NCBI GenBank assembly: GCA_039806065.1
Contig: JBDKJS010000148.1
Location: 1 to 9,920 of the forward strand
Direction of reading: 5' to 3'
Source of the DNA: JBDKJS01 sp039806065
Lineage (GTDB): Bacteria; Bacteroidota; Bacteroidia; AKYH767-A; 2013-40CM-41-45
DNA: 9,920 nt
In this document: piece after piece, positions 1 to 7,274 of the stretch
Position numbering within the stretch: the stretch's first letter is position 1
Layout: each line of letters starts with the position of its first letter
The notes under the pieces: model-generated
The model's input: the letters and a program-made list of their open reading frames with translations, nothing else
What the model was told of the DNA's origin: nothing
Database searches by the model: none
Translations under genes and position numbers: made by a program

Positions 1-5
1 ATCAT
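1..5 (-). other. Possible start codon of the next operon gene (actF expected), cut by window edge
   Basis: On the minus strand an ATG lies at bases 5-3, 28 bases after the actE stop codon, and the window then ends. In known ACIII operons actE is followed by actF, a second NrfD-like membrane subunit, so this could be its start. An AAGGA at bases 23-19 is 13 bases upstream of the ATG, which is too far for a convincing ribosome binding site. Only two bases of the second codon are visible, so identity rests wholly on gene order. Confidence 0.25.
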
Positions 6-33
6 AGGATCAATTTATTCCTTATATAATTAT

Positions 34-645
34 TTATACTTTTTTATTTGCTGTGGTATCGGCTGGTGCACTTACTACGCCACCTTTTTGAAAATCCTGA
101 ATATACATGATGATTTTCCAACGTTCTGTCTTGGTTAGCTGAGACGCATGACCGCCCATGGCATTTTTACCATAGTGTATGCTATGGAACATTTTGCCTT
201 CTGATAAATCTTTTAGCTGATCAGAATTGTAGGCTGGTGGCTTAGGGCCATTATTTTGAGTAACTGCTCCATCCCCCATGCCTTTTTCGCCATGGCAATG
301 CACACAATAGTTATTATATAGCACTTTGCCTTCCTCTTTATATGCTGCTGTGATGGCTAAAGGATTTTTTAACTCTAATCCTGCTGCCTCATAACCTTCA
401 TTGGTCTCGGCATAGGGATAGGGCCAATTGTCATCGCCTCTTTTTATTGCGCCTTTGGGAGGCGTTAGTGCGTTTGAGCTATCCTTAAAATTAGGATTTG
501 TCATATAGGTCTCATAACCTACTCCTCTGTACATATCTGGCATGTATTCGTAGCCTGGATGTTTAGCACTTTTTTCGCAACCAGTAGAAACCATCACTAG
601 CACTGCTGCACTGCAACTGATTATTATATTTCTAATGCCGTTCAT
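34..645 (-). CDS. actE: ACIII subunit ActE, monohaem c-type cytochrome lipoprotein
   Basis: This 203-residue protein has a hydrophobic signal (residues 5-21) ending in a lipobox-like VSTGC, which makes Cys23 the probable lipidated N-terminus, so it should be membrane-anchored and face the periplasm. A single class I haem c site, CVHCH, is at residues 114-118. Met163 in the NAMGG segment is the likely sixth ligand, followed by the usual C-terminal helix (TERWKIIMYIQDFQ). The stretch between about 25 and 95 is rich in Tyr, Pro and Asn and fits the extended N-terminal arm of ActE. In ACIII, ActE takes electrons from the ActA haems and passes them to a soluble cytochrome c or to the oxidase. It lies 20 bases after actD and is the last complete gene of the operon here. 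Other monohaem cytochromes look alike, so the name rests on position plus the lipoprotein architecture. Confidence 0.9.
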   Translation of the reverse strand: MNGIRNIIISCSAAVLVMVSTGCEKSAKHPGYEYMPDMYRGVGYETYMTNPNFKDSSNALTPPKGAIKRGDDNWPYPYAETNEGYEAAGLELKNPLAITAAYKEEGKVLYNNYCVHCHGEKGMGDGAVTQNNGPKPPAYNSDQLKDLSEGKMFHSIHYGKNAMGGHASQLTKTERWKIIMYIQDFQKGGVVSAPADTTANKKV

Positions 646-665
646 TTTAATGTTTAATGTTTTTT

Positions 666-1178
666 TTAAATGATCACTTCACTTGCTCCATTTGACTTTG
701 CCACTGCTGCTGCTTCAGCAATTTTAGCAGGGGCAACATCCATATGCAACACAAATTTATCGTCAGTAATTCTTTTTGCTGGCATAGGGGCGGTCACTCC
801 TGGTAGTAACTTACTTCTTAAAAAATAAGTTATCGCCATTCCATGTGCTGCACAAAATACCGTCATTTCAAAAGTTACTGGGATGAACGCTGGTAAATTA
901 AGATACAATGCGAAATTGGGTTTACCACCAATATTGATTGGCCAGTCATGAATCATCATGTACCATGTCATCAACAATGCTAATGATGTGCCCGTGGCCC
1001 CATACATAAACGAAGTGATGGAAATCCTTGTTCTGGGTATACCTAATAGCTTTTCAAGTCCGTGAACTGGAAAAGGGGTTTGTGCTTCCACGCAGGAAAC
1101 GCCTGCAGCCTTTAATTTTTTAATTGCTTCGATGAGTATTTCTTCATCATCGAAAATGCCATATATTCTTTTAGCCAT
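666..1178 (-). CDS. actD: ACIII subunit ActD (DUF3341 membrane protein)
   Basis: The 170-residue protein begins MAKRIYGIFDDEE and carries the DUF3341 layout. A soluble alpha/beta N-terminal part (1-50) is followed by two hydrophobic segments, at about 57-77 and 94-118, and a soluble C-terminal part (120-170). No cofactor motif is present, as expected: ActD is a structural subunit next to ActC and ActF and holds no redox group. The ATG overlaps the last codons of actC (8 shared bases), which suggests translational coupling. No other start fits both the overlap and the conserved opening KRIYGIFDDEE. In the DUF3341 family, genes of this kind sit almost always in act operons, and this one has actC before and actE after it. 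I see nothing odd in it. Confidence 0.93.
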   Translation of the reverse strand: MAKRIYGIFDDEEILIEAIKKLKAAGVSCVEAQTPFPVHGLEKLLGIPRTRISITSFMYGATGTSLALLMTWYMMIHDWPINIGGKPNFALYLNLPAFIPVTFEMTVFCAAHGMAITYFLRSKLLPGVTAPMPAKRITDDKFVLHMDVAPAKIAEAAAVAKSNGASEVII

Positions 1179-2559
1179 GGTGACCTGATTTCTTCAAATA
1201 TTGATTACCTGTATTCTTAAGTATTGATTTTAATTCTGCTAATGCTATTACTGGAAATGTTCTTGAGAAAATTAAAAATAGGGTGAAGAACAATCCCATA
1301 GTTCCTACATAGATGCCTACTTCTATGAAGGTAGGCGAGTACATGGTCCAGCTGCTTGGCAAGAAATCGCGGTGAAGCGATGTTACGATGATTACAAAAC
1401 GTTCAAACCACATTCCGATGTTTACAAATATAGAGATGATAAAGGTGGCCATTACACTCGTTCTAATTTTCTTTGACCAAAATAATTGAGGTGTGATCAC
1501 ATTGCAAGTCATCATGCTCCAATAAGCCCACCAATATGGACCAAACATTCTATTGATAAATGCATATCGCTCATAAGTTACACCACTGTACCAGGCGATA
1601 AAAAATTCTGTGATGTATGCTATACCTACTATAGACCCGGTGAGAATGATAATTTTATTCATCAATTCAATATGCTGAATAGTTATATAAGCTTCTAAGC
1701 TTAATACCTTGCGTGCTATGATCATTAAGGTAAGTACCATAGCGAACCCGCTAAAGATTGCTCCCGCCACAAAGTAAGGAGGAAAGATGGTGGTATGCCA
1801 TCCTGGTAGGATGGAGGTAGCAAAGTCAAACGATACGATGGTGTGTACCGAGAGTACGAGTGGGGTGGAAAGACCTGCTAGCACCAGAGATACTTCTTCA
1901 AATCGTGTCCAATCGCGTGTGGTACCTTTCCAACCAAAGGCAAGAATCTTGTAAATAAATTTGGTTGTTTTATCTTTAGCACGATCTCTAACAGTGGCTA
2001 GGTCAGGAATCAATCCTATGTACCAAAACACCAGAGAAACTGAAAAATAAGTTGAGATAGCAAATACATCCCATAGGAGTGGCGAATTAAAATTAACCCA
2101 CAAAGATCCAAACTGATTGGGAAGTGGTAACATCCAATAATCTAACCAAGGACGGCCAGTGTGGAATAACGGAAATAAACCTGCACATACTACTGCAAAA
2201 ATGGTCATGGCTTCGGCACTTCTATTGATACTCATTCTCCATCGCTGACGGAACAAGAGTAAAATAGCTGAAATCAAGGTTCCAGCGTGGCCAATACCAA
2301 TCCACCATACGAAATTGGTGATATCCCATGCCCAGCCTACAGTTTTGTTAGCACCCCATGCTCCTATTCCAGTACCAATGGTGTAGCTTAAACATAAAAA
2401 GCCCCATATCATGGTAATGACTGAAACAAAGAAGCAAATCCACCATGCTTTATTAGCCTTCCCTTCTATCGGTCGGCAGATATCTTCGGTCATCTGGTGA
2501 TACGTTTTATCACCAAGTATTAATGGGTCTCTTATTACTGATTCGTGATTACCGCTCAT
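1171..2559 (-). CDS. actC: ACIII quinol-oxidising membrane subunit ActC (NrfD/PsrC family)
   Basis: The 462-residue polytopic protein belongs to the NrfD/PsrC family, which binds quinol in the membrane and hands its electrons to a periplasmic iron-sulfur partner. About ten membrane helices can be read, near residues 38-60, 83-104, 118-135, 160-185, 224-247, 262-284, 299-324, 342-360, 368-392 and 410-432. That number fits ActC; smaller NrfD proteins have eight. The polar residues His133 (in FHTGRPW), Asp164 (LLWDVF) and His239 sit at helix ends or inside helices and are candidates for the quinol site and proton path, which is inference. The N-terminal segment (VIRDPLILGDKTYHQMTEDI) is the conserved cytoplasmic opening of this subunit. 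It starts 46 bases after actB and its end overlaps actD. PsrC of polysulfide reductase is excluded by the neighbouring multihaem cytochrome and DUF3341 genes. Confidence 0.95.
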   Translation of the reverse strand: MSGNHESVIRDPLILGDKTYHQMTEDICRPIEGKANKAWWICFFVSVITMIWGFLCLSYTIGTGIGAWGANKTVGWAWDITNFVWWIGIGHAGTLISAILLLFRQRWRMSINRSAEAMTIFAVVCAGLFPLFHTGRPWLDYWMLPLPNQFGSLWVNFNSPLLWDVFAISTYFSVSLVFWYIGLIPDLATVRDRAKDKTTKFIYKILAFGWKGTTRDWTRFEEVSLVLAGLSTPLVLSVHTIVSFDFATSILPGWHTTIFPPYFVAGAIFSGFAMVLTLMIIARKVLSLEAYITIQHIELMNKIIILTGSIVGIAYITEFFIAWYSGVTYERYAFINRMFGPYWWAYWSMMTCNVITPQLFWSKKIRTSVMATFIISIFVNIGMWFERFVIIVTSLHRDFLPSSWTMYSPTFIEVGIYVGTMGLFFTLFLIFSRTFPVIALAELKSILKNTGNQYLKKSGHHG

Positions 2560-2605
2560 TATTTAGTTTTATTTCTAATTGTTTAAAAAATGCTTTGTTA
2601 CTTAT

Positions 2606-5600
2606 TTAATGATGTGATTCGTGTTCGCTGCCATGATTATTTCCATGGTTTTCGTGTGCAGCTTCGTGCACAGCTCCATGACCTTTAGCCAGACGGCTTA
2701 CTTCCACATTTCTTACTTTAGTTTGATAATAAATGTTGGGTTGTACATTTAACTCTTCCAACAAATGGTAACTTCTTTCGGTTGGTTTCCAAAGTGCCAC
2801 CAATCTACTGTTCTCGTCTTTGAAATCACCAAATACGATTGCATTGGTAGGACATGATTGAGCACATGCAGTTACTATTTCTCCATCTTTTATTTTTCTG
2901 CTTTCCTTCTTGGCGTTCAATTTACCTTCTTGGATTCTTTGAACACACATAGAACATTTTTCCATCACCCCACGAGATCTTACAGTTACATCAGGGTTGA
3001 TAACCATTTTTCCAAGGTTGTCATTTTGGTTAAAGTCAAATTGTGGATTGTCAAAGTATTTGAACCAATTAAATCTTCTTACTTTATAAGGGCAGTTATT
3101 GGCACAATACCTGGTTCCCACACAACGGTTATAAGTCATTTGGTTTAGTCCATCACTACTGTGGCTGGTGGCTATTACCGGACAAACTGTTTCGCAAGGG
3201 GCATGGTTACAATGTTGACACATTACTGGTTGGAATACCACTGAAGGATTATCTTCCGGTACTTCCATGCCTTCAATATTTTCTAAATCGCCATAGGCTT
3301 GAGGTTCGGCTGTTGATGAGTAGTACCTGTCTATTCGCATCCAATGCATTTCACGGCTTCTAATCACTTCATCGCGACCTACAACGGCCACATTGTTTTC
3401 CGAGGTACATGCAATTACACATGCGCCACATCCAATACAAGAATTTAAATCAATTCCCATTCCCCAATGATGGTCGGGGTATTCAAAGTTATCCCAAAGG
3501 TTTACGTCTTTGGCTTCCTTGTATGTTTCCTTTGGACCTACCTTTACACCGAACAACTCTTTCTCATTACTTGAATTCGGATTTTTAATGTAGTCTGCCA
3601 ATGATGCTTCTTTAACGATGGCACGCCCCATCATGGTATGATGTGATTGGGTGGCAGCTAGTACATAATCATCCTTGGTCGTTTTATCTAAACTTCCCCC
3701 TGAAAGGTTGTATTGCAATGTGCCATTGGCAAACTGTATCAATGAATAAGCATTGGCACCTCTGTTATTGGCTGTTTTGCCGGCTTTGGTTCTTCCATAA
3801 CCCAAGGCTACACCCACTGTACCCGGACACTGACCCGGCTGAATGGCAACGGGGAGCTCAATGTTTACATTGTTGATTTTAACGCTTAGAATGTTTCCTT
3901 GCTTTAAATTTTTATCGCGAGCATCTTTTGGCGAAATGGTAAGGTAATTATCCCAGGTGATTTTACTGATTGGATCTGGTAGTTCTTGCAGCCAAGGGTT
4001 ATTAGACTGTACGCCTGATCCTAGGCTAACTTTTTCATAAATTACAACTTCTATTCCACCGTTGGATTTACTTAACTGATTTTGAACAGTATTTAAGTTG
4101 CCTATGAAATTCACATTTTGTGAAGCTGATGGTACTTCGTAGACTCCCTTTTGGATGCAATCATTCCAAAATGCATCGAATACACTGGTAGCGTTTTGAG
4201 TGCTCATGAGTGTTTCAGACCAATTAGCTCTTACATAATCATAATAATTTACTGTGCTACCACTCCAATTTAGCAACGATTGTTCAAATTGTCGCGTATC
4301 GAAAATTGGGTTAATCGTAGGTTGCTGTAAGGAATAATGTCCTTTGCGAGCTTGTGCATCACCCCAAGACTCTAAAGAATGGTGATCAGGACAAACAAAC
4401 TTGCACAATGCGGCTGTTTCATCTTCCTTGCTTGCAAAGCTTACGGTAAGGTTTACCTTTTTAAGCAATTCAGCGAAACTAGAACTAGCAGGCAAGGTGT
4501 ATGCAGGGTTACTTTGATGGATCAATAATGCTCCCACCGTACCGGTTTTTAATTCGTCTAATAAACTTATTAAGTCAGCATCATTTCCTTGGCGAAGCAT
4601 ACTGTAGTTATCTAAGTCTAAAGTAGTACCGTAGTTTCCGAGCAAATGATTGAGCGCTGCCACTACTTGTTGCGTAGCCAAATCATTGGCTCCACTAACC
4701 ACCACAGATTTTCCTGCATTTTTAAGGAGGTCGGCAGCTGCCTTTTCTATGTCTTTAGCATGTTCACCGGCATTGCCTCCATTAATGGTGGCCACCCCTT
4801 TGGCCGTTGCTACTGCGTTGTATAATGCGATGGCTACTCCAGCATATTGTGATGGCTTCACCATAATTCTAACATCAGCATTGCTGCCTGTTACTGATAA
4901 GGCTGCTTCAAACTGATAGTGTTTTGACATGTTCTTTTTACCATCATCTAATTTTCTCGTAATGGCATATTGACCAGCATATTCTATTGGAGCTATCCAA
5001 TTGGTCAAAAAGTCGCAGCCAATTCCAACAATGGTTTCGGCCTTATGAAAATTAATTGCTGGAATTACATTTAATCCGAATGCATCCTGATGTGCTTGGC
5101 GCATTGCCGATACTGACACCGCATCATACATGATGTGTTTACTGCCTGGGTATTTTGCAATAAAATCGGCAATAACACGCTTTGTACTTGGGCTAATTAT
5201 AGTGGAGGTTAAAATTCTAATAGTTTTACCTTCTGCTGTTATTGCAGTGAGTTGGTTTACGATGCTTTTATCCACATCTACCCATGATGCTTTTGCACCA
5301 TTGGCTAATGGGTGTTGAAGGCGCTCCCCATCATAGAGCGAAAGCACAGAGGCTTGCACCCTTGCTGATGATTTACCATGATTTAAAGAAGAGAAATTGT
5401 TTCCATCAACTTTAATTGGTCTTCCTTCTCTTGTTTTTACCAAAAGACTACTGTAATCATATCCATCAAAGTAGGTAGATGCATAATAATCGGCAATACC
5501 TGGAGTGATGTTTTCCGGTTTTATAAGATAAGGAATTGTTTTTTTAACAGGTGCTTCGCAAGCGGCTAATGAAGCTGCAGCCACACTAAATCCAAGAAAC

Positions 5601-5758
5601 TTCAAAAAATCTCTTCGGTGTGTAGTGTTGGTGTCAGCTGCTTTTTTGCTTAGTGCTTCATCGATAGGAATTGGCTCATAAAATTCATTGTTTTTTAATC
5701 TAACGAACTCCGCATCGTTTCGAAGTTCATCTACGCCTTTCCAATATTTTTTTTCCAT
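2606..5758 (-). CDS. actB: ACIII iron-sulfur subunit ActB (fused molybdopterin-oxidoreductase-like and ferredoxin domains)
   Basis: The 1050-residue protein has a twin-arginine motif RRDFLKFLG (48-56) and a lipobox LAAC ending at Cys67, so it should be Tat-exported and lipidated. This N-terminally extended Tat form is typical of ActB. Residues 80-740 resemble the molybdopterin oxidoreductase fold, which in ACIII has lost the cofactor. Residues 755-1000 form a four-cluster ferredoxin: cysteines 774/777/780/784, 847/850/855/859, 879/885/889 and 935/938/965/969. The third motif has Thr882 where the second Cys would be, leaving 15 cysteines in all, which matches three [4Fe-4S] and one [3Fe-4S] cluster. 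These clusters should carry electrons from ActC quinol to the ActA haems. The C-terminus ends in a His-rich tail. The gene starts 62 bases after actA, with an A-rich leader lacking a Shine-Dalgarno sequence. Confidence 0.95.
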   Translation of the reverse strand: MEKKYWKGVDELRNDAEFVRLKNNEFYEPIPIDEALSKKAADTNTTHRRDFLKFLGFSVAAASLAACEAPVKKTIPYLIKPENITPGIADYYASTYFDGYDYSSLLVKTREGRPIKVDGNNFSSLNHGKSSARVQASVLSLYDGERLQHPLANGAKASWVDVDKSIVNQLTAITAEGKTIRILTSTIISPSTKRVIADFIAKYPGSKHIMYDAVSVSAMRQAHQDAFGLNVIPAINFHKAETIVGIGCDFLTNWIAPIEYAGQYAITRKLDDGKKNMSKHYQFEAALSVTGSNADVRIMVKPSQYAGVAIALYNAVATAKGVATINGGNAGEHAKDIEKAAADLLKNAGKSVVVSGANDLATQQVVAALNHLLGNYGTTLDLDNYSMLRQGNDADLISLLDELKTGTVGALLIHQSNPAYTLPASSSFAELLKKVNLTVSFASKEDETAALCKFVCPDHHSLESWGDAQARKGHYSLQQPTINPIFDTRQFEQSLLNWSGSTVNYYDYVRANWSETLMSTQNATSVFDAFWNDCIQKGVYEVPSASQNVNFIGNLNTVQNQLSKSNGGIEVVIYEKVSLGSGVQSNNPWLQELPDPISKITWDNYLTISPKDARDKNLKQGNILSVKINNVNIELPVAIQPGQCPGTVGVALGYGRTKAGKTANNRGANAYSLIQFANGTLQYNLSGGSLDKTTKDDYVLAATQSHHTMMGRAIVKEASLADYIKNPNSSNEKELFGVKVGPKETYKEAKDVNLWDNFEYPDHHWGMGIDLNSCIGCGACVIACTSENNVAVVGRDEVIRSREMHWMRIDRYYSSTAEPQAYGDLENIEGMEVPEDNPSVVFQPVMCQHCNHAPCETVCPVIATSHSSDGLNQMTYNRCVGTRYCANNCPYKVRRFNWFKYFDNPQFDFNQNDNLGKMVINPDVTVRSRGVMEKCSMCVQRIQEGKLNAKKESRKIKDGEIVTACAQSCPTNAIVFGDFKDENSRLVALWKPTERSYHLLEELNVQPNIYYQTKVRNVEVSRLAKGHGAVHEAAHENHGNNHGSEHESHH

Positions 5759-5820
5759 TTTATTTGAATATTCAATAAGGTTATGAATATGCTTTATTAT
5801 TTAGCTTATTATATTTAATT

Positions 5821-7095
5821 CTAGTAATGACAACGTGAACACTCTGTACCTCCTATTTTCTCTACTGTGATGAGGCTGTCTTTACCATATTTTTGTAATA
5901 GATCTTTGTGTAAATCATTGTAATAACCATTACCAGCCATTTTCACAGGTGTTTTTCTATGACAATCGATGCACCACCCCATGGTGAGCGGTGAGTATTG
6001 GGCTACCACCGTCATGCTGTCTTTAACTGGACCATGGCAAGTTTCACAGGCTATTTTACCTACTACGTAATGCTGCGCATGGTTGAAATAGGCCAAATCG
6101 GGCAGGTTGTGTACACGAACCCATTGAATGGGTTTAGGATTATTGCCATACGTTCCTTTATCAGGATCATAGTCAAGAGCCTTATAAATTTTTGCAATTT
6201 CTTCTGTCCCGTATTGAGGCCCCTTCTTCACATATTTATGGCAATTCATACATACATTTAGAGAGGGAATTCCTGCAACCTTTCCTTTGTTGGCACCTAC
6301 GTGACAGTACACACAAGCTACTTTATTTTTACCAGCGTGAAGGATGTGCGAAAACTTGATCGGTTGTTCAGGTTTGTAACCCTGTTGGATGCCGATTGAT
6401 TGAAGTGCATACCATCCTTTTACTGATCCGATCAAGACCAATAATATGATGCCCACAGCCAAAACTTTTTTGTTGAGACGTGCCCAATTGTAGGCTTTGC
6501 GCATTCTAGTTTGTGCGGCTGGCTCAGGTTCGCCATTTCGTTGGCGCAAGGTTCTGGCGAGTGTTTCTTGAATTCTGCGGAGAACGCCTGACAACAGGTA
6601 AAGTGTGGCTCCAATGATGATGAGCCATACCACCCACGAGTTATCGGCTACTGGCTCAGCGTCAGGATCAGTACTAGCGGGAGCAGCTCCTGCTACTGAA
6701 GGAACGGGTACTGATTTGATATAAGCCAAAATGTCTTTCACATCTTCATCTTTGAGAGAAGGGAAAGAAGTCATTACACTCTTGTTGTATTCATTAAAAA
6801 TTTTTACCGCCTCTGGGTCACCTGCTTTTACCAAGGCTTGCGAATTCTTTATCCACTTGATGAGCCACTCTTCAGAATGCCGATTTTCTACTCCGGCCAA
6901 GGCAGGGCCTATGACTTTGTCATGAACGGCATGGCATTGGGTACAGTTGGCCTTGAACAGTTTTTCTCCATTTGCTAAGTCTTGGGCTCGGCTGCTGAAA
7001 AAGGTTAATAGTGATATCGCTGTTAATAAAAAAACGGAGCGAAATGTTAAATTTTTAGGGTAGCAATACGTCATAGTTGCTGTGATAAAAACCAT
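5821..7095 (-). CDS. actA: ACIII multihaem cytochrome c subunit ActA, with N-terminal monohaem domain
   Basis: The 424-residue protein carries six haem-binding CxxCH motifs, at residues 51-55, 261-265, 282-286, 350-354, 375-379 and 419-423. A signal peptide ends near SSRAQ (34-38). Residues 39-130 form a class I cytochrome c domain with Met108 as probable axial ligand. After a Pro/Ala linker come membrane helices at about 154-172 and 211-232 joined by a basic cytoplasmic loop, then the periplasmic pentahaem domain (240-424), whose last haem motif is one residue from the C-terminus. The pentahaem half is the classical ActA that wires ActB to ActE. His250, His253, His339 and His342 are plausible extra ligands. 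The first ATG gives a long n-region; Met8 (base 7074) also gives a good signal peptide and may be the true start. It is the first gene of the operon, behind a strong promoter match. Confidence 0.93.
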   Translation of the reverse strand: MVFITATMTYCYPKNLTFRSVFLLTAISLLTFFSSRAQDLANGEKLFKANCTQCHAVHDKVIGPALAGVENRHSEEWLIKWIKNSQALVKAGDPEAVKIFNEYNKSVMTSFPSLKDEDVKDILAYIKSVPVPSVAGAAPASTDPDAEPVADNSWVVWLIIIGATLYLLSGVLRRIQETLARTLRQRNGEPEPAAQTRMRKAYNWARLNKKVLAVGIILLVLIGSVKGWYALQSIGIQQGYKPEQPIKFSHILHAGKNKVACVYCHVGANKGKVAGIPSLNVCMNCHKYVKKGPQYGTEEIAKIYKALDYDPDKGTYGNNPKPIQWVRVHNLPDLAYFNHAQHYVVGKIACETCHGPVKDSMTVVAQYSPLTMGWCIDCHRKTPVKMAGNGYYNDLHKDLLQKYGKDSLITVEKIGGTECSRCHY

Positions 7096-7101
7096 TTAAA
7101 A

Positions 7102-7115
7102 TTAACGAATGTTAA
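7102..7115. promoter_or_regulatory. Inverted repeat TTAAC-N4-GTTAA in the actA leader
   Basis: A perfect 5-4-5 inverted repeat (TTAAC, gaat, GTTAA) lies 7 bases upstream of the actA ATG. The half-site length and spacing are those of CRP/FNR-family operators, but the sequence is not the E. coli FNR or CRP consensus. It sits well downstream of the start site predicted from the promoter match at 7179-7208, so it would act as a block, from a second promoter, or as a weak RNA hairpin near the start codon. It may also be chance in AT-rich DNA. Confidence 0.25.
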
Positions 7116-7178
7116 CTACTACTCTCAATTTCAAGCTTCTACACAAGTCACGAGAATGTCAATTTTCCATTCGCGCTG

Positions 7179-7208
7179 CAAATTTATCATTATTGTGGGT
7201 TTTACAAA
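7179..7208 (-). promoter_or_regulatory. Bacteroidota-type promoter for the act operon
   Basis: On the minus strand TTTG (7208-7205) is followed after 18 bases by TAAATTTG (7186-7179). This fits the Bacteroidota primary sigma factor consensus, a TTTG/TTG box near -33 and TAnnTTTG near -7, with all fixed bases present and near-ideal spacing. Transcription would begin around base 7173 and give a leader of about 78 bases before actA. It is the only promoter in the window with both elements, and it lies in the 179-base gap between deoC and actA, where an operon promoter is expected. Confidence 0.65.
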
Positions 7209-7274
7209 GTTTTTGATTGTTTTTTTTCATCAACAATGGCAAATTTTTTGAACTACTTTTTTTCAAATCAACTG

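Noticed and set aside
1486..1698. Plus-strand open frames inside the act genes (for example 1486-1698, 2858-3148, 4650-4916, 5998-6261)
   Set aside because: They lie antisense to well-conserved genes, have no domain or signal, and are short frames expected by chance.
2606..5758. ActB as an active molybdenum enzyme (polysulfide, nitrate or tetrathionate reductase)
   Set aside because: The fused ferredoxin, the Tat-lipoprotein start and the flanking multihaem, NrfD and DUF3341 genes are those of ACIII, whose ActB is known to lack molybdenum cofactor.
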